Assembly: GCF_003248455.1 (NCBI RefSeq)
Contig: NZ_QFNM01000021.1
Location: 1-47,576, forward strand
DNA: 47,576 bases
Direction of reading: 5' to 3'
Source of the DNA: Brevundimonas sp.
GTDB lineage: Bacteria; Pseudomonadota; Alphaproteobacteria; Caulobacterales; Caulobacteraceae
Under the pieces are notes generated by a model. The model saw only the letters and a list, made by a program, of their open reading frames with translations, did no database searches and was not told where the DNA came from. Below, piece by piece: positions 24,342-33,452 of the stretch. How positions within the stretch are numbered: position 1 is the stretch's first letter; each line of letters opens with the position of its first letter. A program made the position numbers and the translations under genes.

Positions 24342-26621
24342 ATGATCGGATTGCGGCGTCGTGCGGCGGTCGTCCTGGGCCTTGGGCTGGTGTTCCTGCC
24401 TCTGGCCGCATGCGGCGGCGGGGGAGGCGGCGGCGGCGGCGGCGGCGGTGCGATAACCCCGCCTGCGCCTCCTCCTCCCCCACCCCCACCCCCACCGCCC
24501 CCACCGCCGCCGCCTCCTCCGCCACCGCCGCCCGCCGTGACGTCGAGCGAATATCTGCGCAACTACGGGCTGGCGAACATCAAGGTTCAATCGGCCTGGC
24601 AGTCGGGGGCCACAGGCGCGGGCGTCACCGTCGCCGTGGTCGATTCGGGCGTCGCCAACACCCTGACGGAACTCGAGGGGCGGATATCCGGCGCCTCGAC
24701 CGACGTGGTCGCAGGCCGGAACACCCCCTATGTCGAATCCAGCAGCCACGGGACGCGGGTTTCGGGCGTCATCGCCTCAAACTTCAACGGCTTCGGCGCG
24801 ATCGGCGTCGCCTATCAGTCGACCATCCTGTCGATCCGCACCGACATCTCGGACTGCGAGGACAAGGACGACAAGGTCTGTTTCAGCAGTTCGGACCTGG
24901 TGCGCGCGCTGGATTACGCCGTCGCCAACGGGGTCAAGATCATCAACATGTCGCTGGGCGGCGACGGCCGGCTGGGCTCGGCCTTCGAGGCGGCCCTGCT
25001 GCGGGCCGTCAATGCGGGGGCGGTGATCGTCGCCTCGTCCGGCAACGACGGAGAGGCCAATCCAGGCTGGCCCGCCCGCTACGCCGTCGACCCGCGCTTC
25101 GCGGGCGGCGTCATCGCCGTGGGATCGCACGGGGCGACCAATGTCATGTCCAGCTTCTCCAACAAGGCCGGCGATACGGCCGGCGCCTATATCTCCGCGC
25201 CAGGCGAAGAGGTCGTCACCGGCTGCGAGGGCACGTCCTGCTGGGTAGTTAGCGGCACGTCGTTCTCGGCGCCGCACGTCTCGGGCGCCCTGGCCCTTCT
25301 GATGCAGGCCTTTCCCAATCTGACGGCGCGACAGGCCCTGGCCATTCTGGTCGATACGGCGCGCGACGCCGGCGACCCAGGCGCGGACATCGTCTATGGG
25401 CGCGGTCTGCTCGACCTGGCCGGCGCCTTTCGGCCGGTCGGGACGAGCGCGACGCCGATGGCGGATGGATCGAAACTGATCACCCAGACCGCGCCGGGCA
25501 GTTTCGTGGGCGCGGCCTTCGGCGACGCCTTCGGCCGGCAGAACGCGCTGAACACGGTGCTGTTCGACGGCTATGGTCGGATGTTCGCGGTCCAGCTGGG
25601 CGAGGCCTATCCCACGGCGCCCAGCCGCTCCTATCAGGCGGCGCCGTTCGAACAGAACACAACGGCGGCCACCACCCTGGCCCTGCCCGGCGGCGGACGG
25701 CTGAATCTGATCGCGGCCCAGCCCAGCCCGACGCCCGAGCCCGTTGCGCCGCGTCACGACCTCTATGATGCGCCGTGGATGGGCGACGAGCCTCGCCAGG
25801 AGGCGATGCTGGACCTGGAAACGGGCCGGATGAATTTCTCGGTTTGGCAGGGCAAGGGCGGGGCCGCCTCGCCGTTCGACGGCGCGGCCGGCGACGGCTT
25901 CGCCGCCCTGGCCCAGGCCGACCGCGCCGTGCGCGGCGCGATGCGGTTCGGCGCCCTGAAGGTCTCGGCCGAAAGCGGCGGCGGCGACCGGCGGATGCCG
26001 CTGCGCCACGTCGAACAGGATGCGGCGACCTACAACCGGGCGTCGATCGGCTGGCGCGGCGCGGACGGCGGCTTGTCGTTCAGCGTCGGGGCCCTGGACG
26101 AACGGCTGGGGCCGTTGGGGGCCTTCCTGCCGGGCGGATCGGATTTCGCCCTGCCGTCCCGCACCCGCTTCTACGCCCTGGGCGGCGACTGGAGCCTGAC
26201 GCCGGGCCTGCGCCTGATCGGGGAGGCGGGGCTGGGGTCGACCCGCATCGAGGGGCGGTTCCTGTCGATGGACCGGGCGGCGATCAGTTCGAACTGGCGG
26301 CTGGGGCTGCTGGCCGACTGTTCGGCCTTGTGCGGCCGGGTCAGCTTCACCCTGGCCCAGCCCTTGCGGATCGAGAGCGGAACCTTCTCCGCCTATCTGG
26401 CCGACGTGCCGATCGACTATTTCGACCCGCTGACCTATTCCCGGCGCAGTTTCTCGGCGGCGCCCAGCGGTCGGCAGATCGACGTCATCCTGGGCGGCGA
26501 ACGCGATCTGCGGGACGGCTCCAGCGTCACGCTTCAGGCCGTGGCCAGCCGCGCGCCGCGCCATGTCGCCGACGCCGCGCCCGAATTCGCCCTGATCGGA
26601 GGATGGCGGCGCCGGTTCTGA
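24342..26621 (+). CDS. Subtilisin-family serine protease, surface lipoprotein type
   Basis: A 759-residue S8 protease. Residues 1-23 are a lipoprotein signal with lipobox LAAC (Cys24). Then come twelve glycines (25-36), a short ITPPA and twenty-two prolines (43-64). The peptidase domain has the complete triad: Asp101 in VVDSG, His136 in SSSHGTRVSG, Ser307 in GTSFSAPH, with Asn235 in SGND as oxyanion residue. The C-terminal half (about 480-759) is beta-rich with alternating aromatic residues and ends in Phe, like an autotransporter barrel, so it may be outer-membrane anchored. ATG at 24342 follows GGAGG. Proline and glycine tracts probably form a rigid stalk. It stands alone, convergent with grpE. 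Confidence 0.87.
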   Translation: MIGLRRRAAVVLGLGLVFLPLAACGGGGGGGGGGGGAITPPAPPPPPPPPPPPPPPPPPPPPPPAVTSSEYLRNYGLANIKVQSAWQSGATGAGVTVAVVDSGVANTLTELEGRISGASTDVVAGRNTPYVESSSHGTRVSGVIASNFNGFGAIGVAYQSTILSIRTDISDCEDKDDKVCFSSSDLVRALDYAVANGVKIINMSLGGDGRLGSAFEAALLRAVNAGAVIVASSGNDGEANPGWPARYAVDPRFAGGVIAVGSHGATNVMSSFSNKAGDTAGAYISAPGEEVVTGCEGTSCWVVSGTSFSAPHVSGALALLMQAFPNLTARQALAILVDTARDAGDPGADIVYGRGLLDLAGAFRPVGTSATPMADGSKLITQTAPGSFVGAAFGDAFGRQNALNTVLFDGYGRMFAVQLGEAYPTAPSRSYQAAPFEQNTTAATTLALPGGGRLNLIAAQPSPTPEPVAPRHDLYDAPWMGDEPRQEAMLDLETGRMNFSVWQGKGGAASPFDGAAGDGFAALAQADRAVRGAMRFGALKVSAESGGGDRRMPLRHVEQDAATYNRASIGWRGADGGLSFSVGALDERLGPLGAFLPGGSDFALPSRTRFYALGGDWSLTPGLRLIGEAGLGSTRIEGRFLSMDRAAISSNWRLGLLADCSALCGRVSFTLAQPLRIESGTFSAYLADVPIDYFDPLTYSRRSFSAAPSGRQIDVILGGERDLRDGSSVTLQAVASRAPRHVADAAPEFALIGGWRRRF
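24414..24533 (+). repeat. Simple-sequence tracts coding Gly12 and Pro22
   Basis: Near-uniform GGC codons at 24414-24449 (seven consecutive GGC within twelve glycine codons) and a C-rich tract of CCN codons at 24468-24533. Both are in frame in the S8 protease gene. Homogeneous trinucleotide runs are prone to in-frame slippage, so stalk length may vary between strains. They also create mirror reading frames rich in G or R on the opposite strand. Confidence 0.85.
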
Positions 26622-26645
26622 CCGACGCCGTCCATCGGCCGTGGA

Positions 26646-27293
26646 TCAGGCCTTGCCGTCGAAGGCCTGACCGTCGGCCGCAGGGGCCGCGCCATAGGGG
26701 TTGGCGGCCTGGCCGCCCGAGCCCTTGGCGGCGACCACCACCATGGCGGGGCGCACGGTGCGGCCGAACAATTCGAAGCCGGACTGCATGGTCTGGATCA
26801 CCTTGCCGCCAGACACGGTGTCGGACGGCTGTTCCATCATGGCCTGGTGCAGGTGGGGATTGAAGGTTTCGCCCGCCTCGGGGGCCACGCGCTTCAGCCC
26901 ATTGGTCTCGAACGCCTGCAGCAGCGCCTTCTGCGTCAGCTCCAGCCCGGTGACGAGTCCGGCCGTCGCCCCCTCGGCCTCCTTGGGCGCGGCCATCAAG
27001 GCCCGTTCCAGATTGTCGGCGACGCCCAGCAGGTCCTTGGCGAACCGCTGGATGGCGAAGGCGCGGGCGTCGTTCTGCTGCGCCTCGGCGCGGCGCTTCA
27101 GATTCTCCATCTCGGCGGCGACGCGCAGGGCGCGGTCCTTCCACTCGTCGCGCTCGGCGATCACGGCGTCCAGCGGGGCCAGGTCGTCGCCGGCATCCTG
27201 CGAGGGGCGGGAATCCAGACCATGTTCGGCGTTGGCTTCGGCCGCCTCGGCGTCCAGGGCGTTGATGTCGTCGTTAAGGGGCTTGTCGCTCAC
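26646..27293 (-). CDS. grpE: Nucleotide exchange factor GrpE
   Basis: A 215-residue co-chaperone that speeds ADP release from DnaK. The acidic N-terminus leads into a long helix (AERDEWKDRALRVAAEMENLKRRAE, about 46-70), which is the dimerising coiled coil with the GrpE motif MENLKRR. The C-terminal beta domain contains FNPHLHQAMMEQ and GFELFGRTVRPAMVVV. A Gly/Ala tail follows. The start is GTG at 27293, overlapping the hrcA stop by 4 nt (GTGA), so it is co-translated with the heat-shock repressor gene, a frequent arrangement in alphaproteobacteria. Confidence 0.95.
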   Translation of the reverse strand: MSDKPLNDDINALDAEAAEANAEHGLDSRPSQDAGDDLAPLDAVIAERDEWKDRALRVAAEMENLKRRAEAQQNDARAFAIQRFAKDLLGVADNLERALMAAPKEAEGATAGLVTGLELTQKALLQAFETNGLKRVAPEAGETFNPHLHQAMMEQPSDTVSGGKVIQTMQSGFELFGRTVRPAMVVVAAKGSGGQAANPYGAAPAADGQAFDGKA

Positions 27294-28390
27294 GTTTCGT
27301 TCCCGTCCAGCATCCGGCCCAGCACCCGGGCGGTATAGTCCACCAACGGAATGACACGGGCGTAGTTCAGTCGCGCGGGCCCGATGACGCCGATGGCGCC
27401 CAGAACCCGCTGTCGGCCGCTCATATAGGGCGCCGCGATCACGGCGGAACCCGAAAGTGAAAACAACCGCGTTTCGGCCCCGATGAAGATGCGCACCCCC
27501 TGCGCGGCGTCCACCCCGTCCAGCAGGCCGATCAACTGCTCCTTCTGCTCCAGGTCGTCGAACAGGACGCGCACCCGCTCCAGGTCCGCCAGCCCCTCGC
27601 GGTCCTGCAGCAGATTGGCGCGGCCGCGCACGATCAGGGCGCGCTCGCGGTCCGGGCCGCCGGACCAGGCGGCCAGGCCGTCCTCGACCAGGCGGGCGGC
27701 GGCCTGGTCCAGTTCGCGCCGGGCGGCCTGAAGCTCCTGGGTCATTTCGCGCCGGGCGTCGGCGAAGGGGCGGCCGCGAAGGCGGGCGTTCAGGAAGTTG
27801 GAGGCCTCCTGCAGGGTGGACGGCGTGACCCCGGCCGACAGGGCCATGATTCGGTTCTCCACCGTGCCGTCGTCGGCGACGATGACGGCCAGGGCCTGAT
27901 CCGGGCCCAGGGCCACGAACTCCACATGTTTGACGCCCGCGTCGCGCACGGGGCTGGAGACGACGCCCGCCCCGCCCGCCAGGCCGGACAGCAGGTTGGA
28001 CGCCTCGTCCAGGGCGGATTCAAGGTTGCGGCCCCGGCCTGCCAGGCGCCCGTCGATCTCGCGCCGTTCCTCGGCGGTCAGGTCGCCGACCTCCAGCAGG
28101 CCGTCCACGAACAGGCGCAGGCCCGCATGGGTGGGGATCCGCCCCGCCGAGGTGTGGGGCGCCGCCAGCAGCCCGGCCAGGGCCAGGTCCTGCATGGTGT
28201 TGCGGATCGAGGCCGGCGACAGGGCGACCCCGCCCAGCGACAGGGTCCTTGATCCCACCGGCTCGCCGGTCTCCAGATAGCTCTCGACGATGCGCCGGAA
28301 GATGTCGCGCGCGCGCGCGTCCAGACCGGCCAGGCCCGCGAGGGATTGGCCGGCGTCCAGCGGCGGGTTTTTCGGGGCATACAGGCTCAC
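27290..28390 (-). CDS. hrcA: Heat-inducible transcription repressor HrcA
   Basis: A 366-residue repressor of heat-shock genes that binds CIRCE inverted repeats. The winged-helix part (about 22-90) includes DIFRRIVESYLETGEPVGSRTLS and SPASIRNTMQDLALAGLL. The GAF-like and dimerisation domains follow, with VKHVEFVALGPDQALAVIV, ENRI and GVIGPARLNYARVIPLVDYTARVL. GTG at 28390 (MSLYAP) is chosen; the longer frame to 28513 crosses into the rph gene. No CIRCE (TTAGCACTC-N9-GAGTGCTAA) is visible upstream or within the window, so its targets lie elsewhere. It is divergent from rph with 61 nt between. Confidence 0.94.
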   Translation of the reverse strand: MSLYAPKNPPLDAGQSLAGLAGLDARARDIFRRIVESYLETGEPVGSRTLSLGGVALSPASIRNTMQDLALAGLLAAPHTSAGRIPTHAGLRLFVDGLLEVGDLTAEERREIDGRLAGRGRNLESALDEASNLLSGLAGGAGVVSSPVRDAGVKHVEFVALGPDQALAVIVADDGTVENRIMALSAGVTPSTLQEASNFLNARLRGRPFADARREMTQELQAARRELDQAAARLVEDGLAAWSGGPDRERALIVRGRANLLQDREGLADLERVRVLFDDLEQKEQLIGLLDGVDAAQGVRIFIGAETRLFSLSGSAVIAAPYMSGRQRVLGAIGVIGPARLNYARVIPLVDYTARVLGRMLDGNET

Positions 28391-28451
28391 GGTTTCAGGA
28401 TAAGCACCGCCGCGACCGCTTCCAAGGCCCGACCGACAGGGATCATTTCTC

Positions 28452-29177
28452 ATGCGCCATTCGCAACGCACCGACGACCAGCTGCGTCCCGTGACCATCG
28501 AGACCGGCGTCAACCGCTATGCGGAGGGGTCGTGCCTGATCGCGTTCGGCAACACCAAGGTCCTGGTGACGGCCTCGGTCGAGGAGAGCATTCCCGGCTG
28601 GATGCGCGGCAAGAGCCAGGGCTGGGTCACGGCCGAATACGGCATGCTGCCGCGCGCCACCCATACGCGCGGACGCCGCGAAGCCGCGGCGGGCAAGCAG
28701 TCGGGCCGCACACAGGAGATCCAGCGGCTGATCGGCCGGTCCCTGCGCGCCGTCATCGACCTGAAGGCCCTGGGCGAGCGTCAGGTGGTGCTGGACTGCG
28801 ACGTGATCCAGGCCGACGGCGGCACCCGCACCGCCTCGATCACCGGCGCCTGGGTCGCCATGGCCTCGGCCCTGAACCATCTGCGCGACGAGGGGGTGCT
28901 GAAATCCGATCCGATCCTGGACCAGGTGGCGGCGGTGTCGTGCGGCGTCTGCGACGGCGCGCCGGTGCTGGACCTGGACTATGAGGAGGATTCCGGCGCC
29001 GAGGCCGATTCCAACTTCGTCCTGACCGGCGCGGGCCAGATCGTCGAGGTCCAGGCCACAGGCGAGAAGCGCGGCTTCTCGCGCGCCGAGTTCGACCGGC
29101 TGTTCGCCCTGGCCGAGATCGGCTGCGCCGAATTGTTCGCCCTGCAAAAGGCGGCGCTGGCGGCGGCGAAGCGATAA
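28452..29177 (+). CDS. rph: Ribonuclease PH
   Basis: A 241-residue phosphorolytic 3'-5' exoribonuclease that trims tRNA 3' ends. Family motifs are present: RPVTIETGVNRYAEGSCLI, FGNTKVLVTASVEE, RGRREAAAGKQSGRTQEIQRLIGRSLRA with the phosphate-binding Arg cluster, LDCDVIQADGGTRTASITGA with the metal-binding region and DLDYEEDS. The length is standard. ATG follows CAGGGA. It is divergent from hrcA-grpE. A small lipoprotein gene follows rather than the NTP pyrophosphatase often found next to rph in related bacteria. Confidence 0.96.
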   Translation: MRHSQRTDDQLRPVTIETGVNRYAEGSCLIAFGNTKVLVTASVEESIPGWMRGKSQGWVTAEYGMLPRATHTRGRREAAAGKQSGRTQEIQRLIGRSLRAVIDLKALGERQVVLDCDVIQADGGTRTASITGAWVAMASALNHLRDEGVLKSDPILDQVAAVSCGVCDGAPVLDLDYEEDSGAEADSNFVLTGAGQIVEVQATGEKRGFSRAEFDRLFALAEIGCAELFALQKAALAAAKR

Positions 29178-29244
29178 GGGGTTTCGCCGGCGCCCGTCTT
29201 TGAGGCATCGTGGCGCGTCTCGATTTCCGAACGGAGCGCAGCCC

Positions 29245-29730
29245 ATGCGTCGATCCCCCTGGCTTTCGCTGATCGCCTGCGCGCTGATCGCGGCTGGGTG
29301 CCAGCGCGGCGATCCGGCCCCGCCGGCGACCGCCGACGGTTCGGCGGGCCGGAACGACATCATCGAGGCGACGCCGCTGAAGGCCGATGCGCCGGCGCCC
29401 GCTCCCCAGGCTCAGACGCCGGCGCCCTCGGCCCAGGCCGAAAAGACCGCCGAGCCTGAAAAGACCGATCCGGTCGAAGAACCGCAGGCCCGCATCCCCG
29501 AGGGGCCGGACATGGCGCCGGTCCGCGCGCCGGTCAGCGAGGTCGCCTGTCGCGACGCCATCGGCGCCAGCGCCGCCGCGCGTCTGGTCGAACGCTGCAT
29601 CAAGGTGAGCCCCGCGACCCGCCCGCCGTGCAACGCCGCCAACCCCTGCGACCTGATCCAGGGCGAGATCGACCGGTCCTGCAGGCTGTGGCGGGGCGAC
29701 GGAAATCCGCCGGCGGAGTGTCGCAACTAG
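29245..29730 (+). CDS. Small hypothetical lipoprotein
   Basis: A 161-residue protein. Residues 1-18 are a signal peptide with lipobox IAAGC (Cys19). Residues about 22-100 are a disordered Pro/Ala/Glu-rich linker (PAPAPQAQTPAPSAQ, EKTAEPEKTDPVEEPQ). The last 60 residues hold five cysteines (EVACRDAIG, ERCIKV, RPPCNAANPC, RSCRLW, AECRN), suggesting disulfide bonds in the periplasm. No family is recognised. ATG at 29245 has GGAG 9 nt upstream. It ends 7 nt from the stop of glmM on the other strand, and rph lies 67 nt upstream. Function unknown. Confidence 0.78.
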   Translation: MRRSPWLSLIACALIAAGCQRGDPAPPATADGSAGRNDIIEATPLKADAPAPAPQAQTPAPSAQAEKTAEPEKTDPVEEPQARIPEGPDMAPVRAPVSEVACRDAIGASAAARLVERCIKVSPATRPPCNAANPCDLIQGEIDRSCRLWRGDGNPPAECRN

Positions 29731-29737
29731 CGGCTGG

Positions 29738-31087
29738 TCAGCCCGCCGCCCGCACGGCGCCGGCCACATCGGCCACCACCTGTCTGACCAGGGCCTCGTC
29801 GTCGCCCTCGGCCATGACGCGGATCAGCTTTTCGGTGCCCGATGGGCGGACCAGCAGGCGGCCCTGGCCGTTCAGCAGGGTCTCGGCCTCGCCGATCGCG
29901 GCCTTGACCGCGTCGGTCTCCAGCGGCTTGTCGGCGGTGAAGCGGACGTTTTCCAGCAGTTGCGGCACGGCGTCGAACTGGCGGGCCAGTTCGCTCATCG
30001 GCTTGGCGGATTCGACCAGGACGGCCAGCACCTGCAGCGCCGCCATCAGGCCGTCGCCCGTGGTGGCGTGGTCGTGCAGGATGATGTGGCCCGATTGTTC
30101 GCCGCCGATGTTGAAGCCGCCCTCTCGCATCCGCTCCATCACATAGCGGTCGCCGACCTTGGTCCGCTCCAGCGTCAGGCCCTCGGCCTTCAGCCGGCGT
30201 TCCAGCCCCAGGTTCGACATGACGGTGGCGACGATCCCGCCCCCGGTCAGGATGCCGCGCCTGGCCCAGTCCAGTCCGACCAGGGCCATGATCTGGTCGC
30301 CGTCGACAACCTGGCCCTTTTCGTCGCAGACGATCAGCCGGTCCGCATCTCCGTCCAGGGCGATGCCGATGTCGGCGCGGTAGCGCTTGACGGCCGCCGA
30401 CAAGGCCTCGGGATGGGTCGAACCGCAGTCGGCGTTGATGTTGGTCCCGTTCGGCTCGACGCCCACGGGGAAGACCTCGGCGCCCAGTTCGAACAGGGTG
30501 GTCGGCGCCACCTTGTAGCCCGCGCCATTGGCGCAATCGACGGCGATGCGCAGGCCCTTCAGGCTGAGGCGTTTGGGGAAGGCCTGTTTGGCGATCTCGA
30601 TATAGCGCGCCTGGGCGTCGTCGATCCGCTTGACCCGGCCCAGCTTGTTCGACGCCGCCAAGCCCTGGTCCAGGCCCTGGTCCATCATCGCTTCGATCTT
30701 CAGCTCGATCTCGTCGGACAGTTTGTAGCCGTCGGGCCCGAACAGCTTGATCCCGTTGTCGGCGTAGTCGTTGTGCGAGGCCGAGATCATCACCCCCAGG
30801 TCCGCCCGCATCGACCGGGTCAGCATGGCCACGCCCGGCGTCGGCACGGGACCGAAGGTGCGCACATCCATGCCCACCGAGGCGAAGCCGGCGACCAGGG
30901 CCGGCTCGATCGTATAGCCCGACAGGCGGGTGTCCTTGCCGATCACCACCAGATGGCGCCGGTCGTCGCTGGTGCGGAACAGCTTGCCGGCGGCCAGACC
31001 GACGCGCAGGGCGACCTCGGCCGTCATCGGATAGGTGTTGGCCCGTCCGCGAATGCCGTCCGTGCCGAAATATTTTCTGTCGCCCAA
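29738..31087 (-). CDS. glmM: Phosphoglucosamine mutase
   Basis: A 449-residue alpha-D-phosphohexomutase that converts glucosamine-6-phosphate to glucosamine-1-phosphate for UDP-GlcNAc. It begins KYFGTDGIRGRAN. The phosphoserine is Ser104 in ISASHNDYADNG, the metal loop is LDGDADR (near 240), the sugar-binding loop GEQSGHII and the phosphate-binding loop RPSGTEKLIRV. These are GlmM signatures, not those of phosphomannomutase. TTG at 31087 is chosen because AAGGA lies 7 nt upstream; it gives MGDRKYFGTDG, the normal start. It is divergent from glmS with 158 nt between, so the two steps to glucosamine-1-phosphate are side by side. Confidence 0.95.
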   Translation of the reverse strand: MGDRKYFGTDGIRGRANTYPMTAEVALRVGLAAGKLFRTSDDRRHLVVIGKDTRLSGYTIEPALVAGFASVGMDVRTFGPVPTPGVAMLTRSMRADLGVMISASHNDYADNGIKLFGPDGYKLSDEIELKIEAMMDQGLDQGLAASNKLGRVKRIDDAQARYIEIAKQAFPKRLSLKGLRIAVDCANGAGYKVAPTTLFELGAEVFPVGVEPNGTNINADCGSTHPEALSAAVKRYRADIGIALDGDADRLIVCDEKGQVVDGDQIMALVGLDWARRGILTGGGIVATVMSNLGLERRLKAEGLTLERTKVGDRYVMERMREGGFNIGGEQSGHIILHDHATTGDGLMAALQVLAVLVESAKPMSELARQFDAVPQLLENVRFTADKPLETDAVKAAIGEAETLLNGQGRLLVRPSGTEKLIRVMAEGDDEALVRQVVADVAGAVRAAG

Positions 31088-31245
31088 GGCCTGGTCCTTA
31101 CGTATCGGGTAACGATCCGAAACCCCTTGTTTAATGCGGCCGGATTTAAGATTGCCTAGACGGCCGAAGGGGCAAGAGGTGTGGCTTAGTCCCAGTTCGC
31201 CGCCAGTGCAAAGCGGCCTTTTCATTCCCCGAGCGGAGCTTTCGC

Positions 31246-33060
31246 ATGTGCGGCATCATCGGCGTCACGGGAAACGGCCCCGTCGTTCCCCGTCTGATCG
31301 ACAGTCTGAAGCGGCTGGAATACCGCGGCTATGATTCCGCCGGGGTCGCCGCCGTCGTCGACGGCCATGTTGAACGCCGCCGCGCCCAGGGCAAGATCCG
31401 CAATCTGGAGGCCGTCCTGGCCGAGGACCCGATGAAGGCCACGGTCGGCATCGGCCATACCCGCTGGGCCACCCACGGCGCCCCGACCACCGCCAACGCC
31501 CACCCGCACAAGGCCGGGCGCGTGACGCTGGTGCACAACGGCATCATCGAGAACTTCGCCGAGCTGAAGGCCGAACTGGCCGCCGAGGGGCACGTCTTCG
31601 AAAGCCAGACCGACACCGAGGTGATCGCCCACCTGCTGGACGCTGAACTGAAGACGGGCCGGGCGCCGCTGGATGCGTTCAAGGTCACGCTGGATCGGCT
31701 TACCGGCGCCTACGCGCTGGCTGTCCTGATCGACGGCGAGGACGACCTGATCCTGGGCGCGCGTCGAGGCAGCCCGCTGGTCGTCGGCTGGGGCGAGGAC
31801 GAAATGTATCTGGGATCCGACGCCCTGGCGGTGGGCCCTTTCACCCAGAAGATCTCCTATCTGGAAGAGGGCGACTATGTCGCCGTGACCCGCCGGGGCG
31901 CCCGGATGTTCGACATGGCGGGCCAGCCTGTGGAACGGACGGTGGTCCAGGTCTCGGCCTCCTCGGCCCTGGTCGAAAAGGGCGAGTACCGCCATTTCAT
32001 GGAAAAGGAGATCCACGAACAGCCCGACAGCGTCCAGCACACCCTCTCGGAATATCTGGATCTGGTGACGGGCAGGGCCAAGCCGCAGGGCGTGGACTTC
32101 GCCGCCGTCGACCGCATCCAGATCGTGGCCTGCGGCACCGCCTTCTACGCCGGTCAGATCGGCCGCTACGCCTTCGAAAGGCTGGCGGGCCTGCCCTGCG
32201 ACGTCGAGATCGCGTCGGAGTTCCGCTATCGCTCGCCGGCCGTGTCGCCGCGCACGGTGGCGGTCGCCGTGAGCCAGTCCGGCGAGACGGCCGACACCCT
32301 GGCCAGCCTGACCTGGTGCAAGGCGCAAGGGCTGCAAACGGCGGCGGTCGTCAATGTCCATTCCTCGTCCATGGCGCGCGAGGCGGCGGTTCTGTGGCCC
32401 ACCCACGCCGGACCCGAAATCGGCGTGGCCTCGACCAAGGCCTTCACCGCCCAGGTCGCCGCCCTTCTGGCCCTGGCCGTGGCGGCGGGCGTGGCGCGCG
32501 GCCGTATCGACGCGGGCCAAGAGGCCGAACTGGTCAAGGCCCTGTTCGAAAGCCCCCGGCTAATCGCCCAGGCCCTGAGCATGGGCGATGGCGTCCGCGC
32601 CGTTGTCCAGGACCTGGCCAAGGCCGACGACGTCCTGTTCCTTGGGCGCGGGGTCATGTTCCCCCTGGCCATGGAGGGCGCGCTGAAGCTGAAGGAGATC
32701 AGCTATATCCACGCCGAGGGCTACGCCGCCGGCGAACTGAAGCACGGCCCGATCGCCCTGATCGACGAGGAGACGCCGACCATCGCCCTGGCCCCGCTGG
32801 ACGAGGTGTTCGAGAAGACCGCCTCGAACCTGCAGGAGGTCGCCGCGCGCGGCGGGCCGGTGATCATGATCGCGCCAGCCGCCGCGCCCGATCCGCACGG
32901 CGCCGGCATCCGCCGCATCGACGCCCCGGACTGCCACCCGCTGATCGCGCCGCTGATCTACGCCGTGCCGGTGCAGTTGCTGGCCTATTACACCGCCGTC
33001 CAGAAAGGCACCGACGTCGATCAGCCCCGCAACCTGGCCAAATCCGTCACGGTGGAGTGA
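31246..33060 (+). CDS. glmS: Glutamine-fructose-6-phosphate aminotransferase (isomerizing)
   Basis: A 604-residue enzyme making glucosamine-6-phosphate from fructose-6-phosphate and glutamine. The N-terminal class II glutamine amidotransferase domain starts MCGIIGVTG with Cys2 as nucleophile after Met removal, and includes RLEYRGYDSAGV and GIGHTRWATHG. Two SIS sugar-isomerase domains follow, with VACGTAFYAG, VSQSGETADTLA, EIGVASTKAFTAQ, LGRGVMFPLAMEGALKLKEISYIHAEGY and the C-terminal DQPRNLAKSVTVE. The length is standard. CGGAG precedes the ATG. No glmS ribozyme-like leader is seen. It shares its upstream region with glmM. Confidence 0.97.
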   Translation: MCGIIGVTGNGPVVPRLIDSLKRLEYRGYDSAGVAAVVDGHVERRRAQGKIRNLEAVLAEDPMKATVGIGHTRWATHGAPTTANAHPHKAGRVTLVHNGIIENFAELKAELAAEGHVFESQTDTEVIAHLLDAELKTGRAPLDAFKVTLDRLTGAYALAVLIDGEDDLILGARRGSPLVVGWGEDEMYLGSDALAVGPFTQKISYLEEGDYVAVTRRGARMFDMAGQPVERTVVQVSASSALVEKGEYRHFMEKEIHEQPDSVQHTLSEYLDLVTGRAKPQGVDFAAVDRIQIVACGTAFYAGQIGRYAFERLAGLPCDVEIASEFRYRSPAVSPRTVAVAVSQSGETADTLASLTWCKAQGLQTAAVVNVHSSSMAREAAVLWPTHAGPEIGVASTKAFTAQVAALLALAVAAGVARGRIDAGQEAELVKALFESPRLIAQALSMGDGVRAVVQDLAKADDVLFLGRGVMFPLAMEGALKLKEISYIHAEGYAAGELKHGPIALIDEETPTIALAPLDEVFEKTASNLQEVAARGGPVIMIAPAAAPDPHGAGIRRIDAPDCHPLIAPLIYAVPVQLLAYYTAVQKGTDVDQPRNLAKSVTVE

Positions 33061-33102
33061 GGGGGGCAGGGTCGCGGCGACGGCGGCCAAGCCCTCGCGC
33101 GG

Positions 33103-33366
33103 TCACTGAAGCCGTTCCGACAGGTTCCATCCGTCGGGCGGGGCGTCCGAGGCCGAGGCGGTGATGCTGACCACCGTCTCGCCGTCCGCGTCCGTGACGA
33201 TGACGCTGAAGGCGCGCGTGTCCCAGAAGGACGCCCCGCGGTAGCGCAGGATTTCGCCCAGGACCGCCACCGCCTCCTCGCGCGCGGCGTCCACGCTCTT
33301 CAGCTCTTCGCCCTGGTCGTCGCGAACGCAGTCGCCGTTCTGGGTATGGAAAAAGTAACGTGGCAA
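33103..33366 (-). CDS. DUF6894-like small protein
   Basis: An 87-residue soluble protein beginning MPRYFFHTQNGDCVRDDQGEELKSVDAAREEAVAVLGEIL. The 'PRYFFH..NG....D..G.EL...DAAR.EA' pattern matches the small uncharacterised DUF6894 family common in alphaproteobacteria. The TTG start is supported by GGGAGGA 4 nt upstream. It is convergent with glmS and lies downstream of the phosphomannomutase gene on the same strand with 86 nt between. Function is unknown in the family. Confidence 0.8.
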   Translation of the reverse strand: MPRYFFHTQNGDCVRDDQGEELKSVDAAREEAVAVLGEILRYRGASFWDTRAFSVIVTDADGETVVSITASASDAPPDGWNLSERLQ

Positions 33367-33452
33367 TCGGTCCTCCCGCCTTGAGGTTTGGGAGGAAGCG
33401 GCCGGGACGCCGTTTGGTTCAGCGCCCCGGTCGCGCAGAGGCCTGATCGCCC

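Noticed and set aside
28391..28451. CIRCE operator in the hrcA/rph gap
   Set aside because: No TTAGCACTC/GAGTGCTAA pair is present; the fragment ataagcacc is not part of an inverted repeat.
31088..31245. glmS ribozyme or riboswitch-like leader
   Set aside because: The gap is only 158 nt, shows no matching conserved core, and these ribozymes are typical of Gram-positive bacteria.
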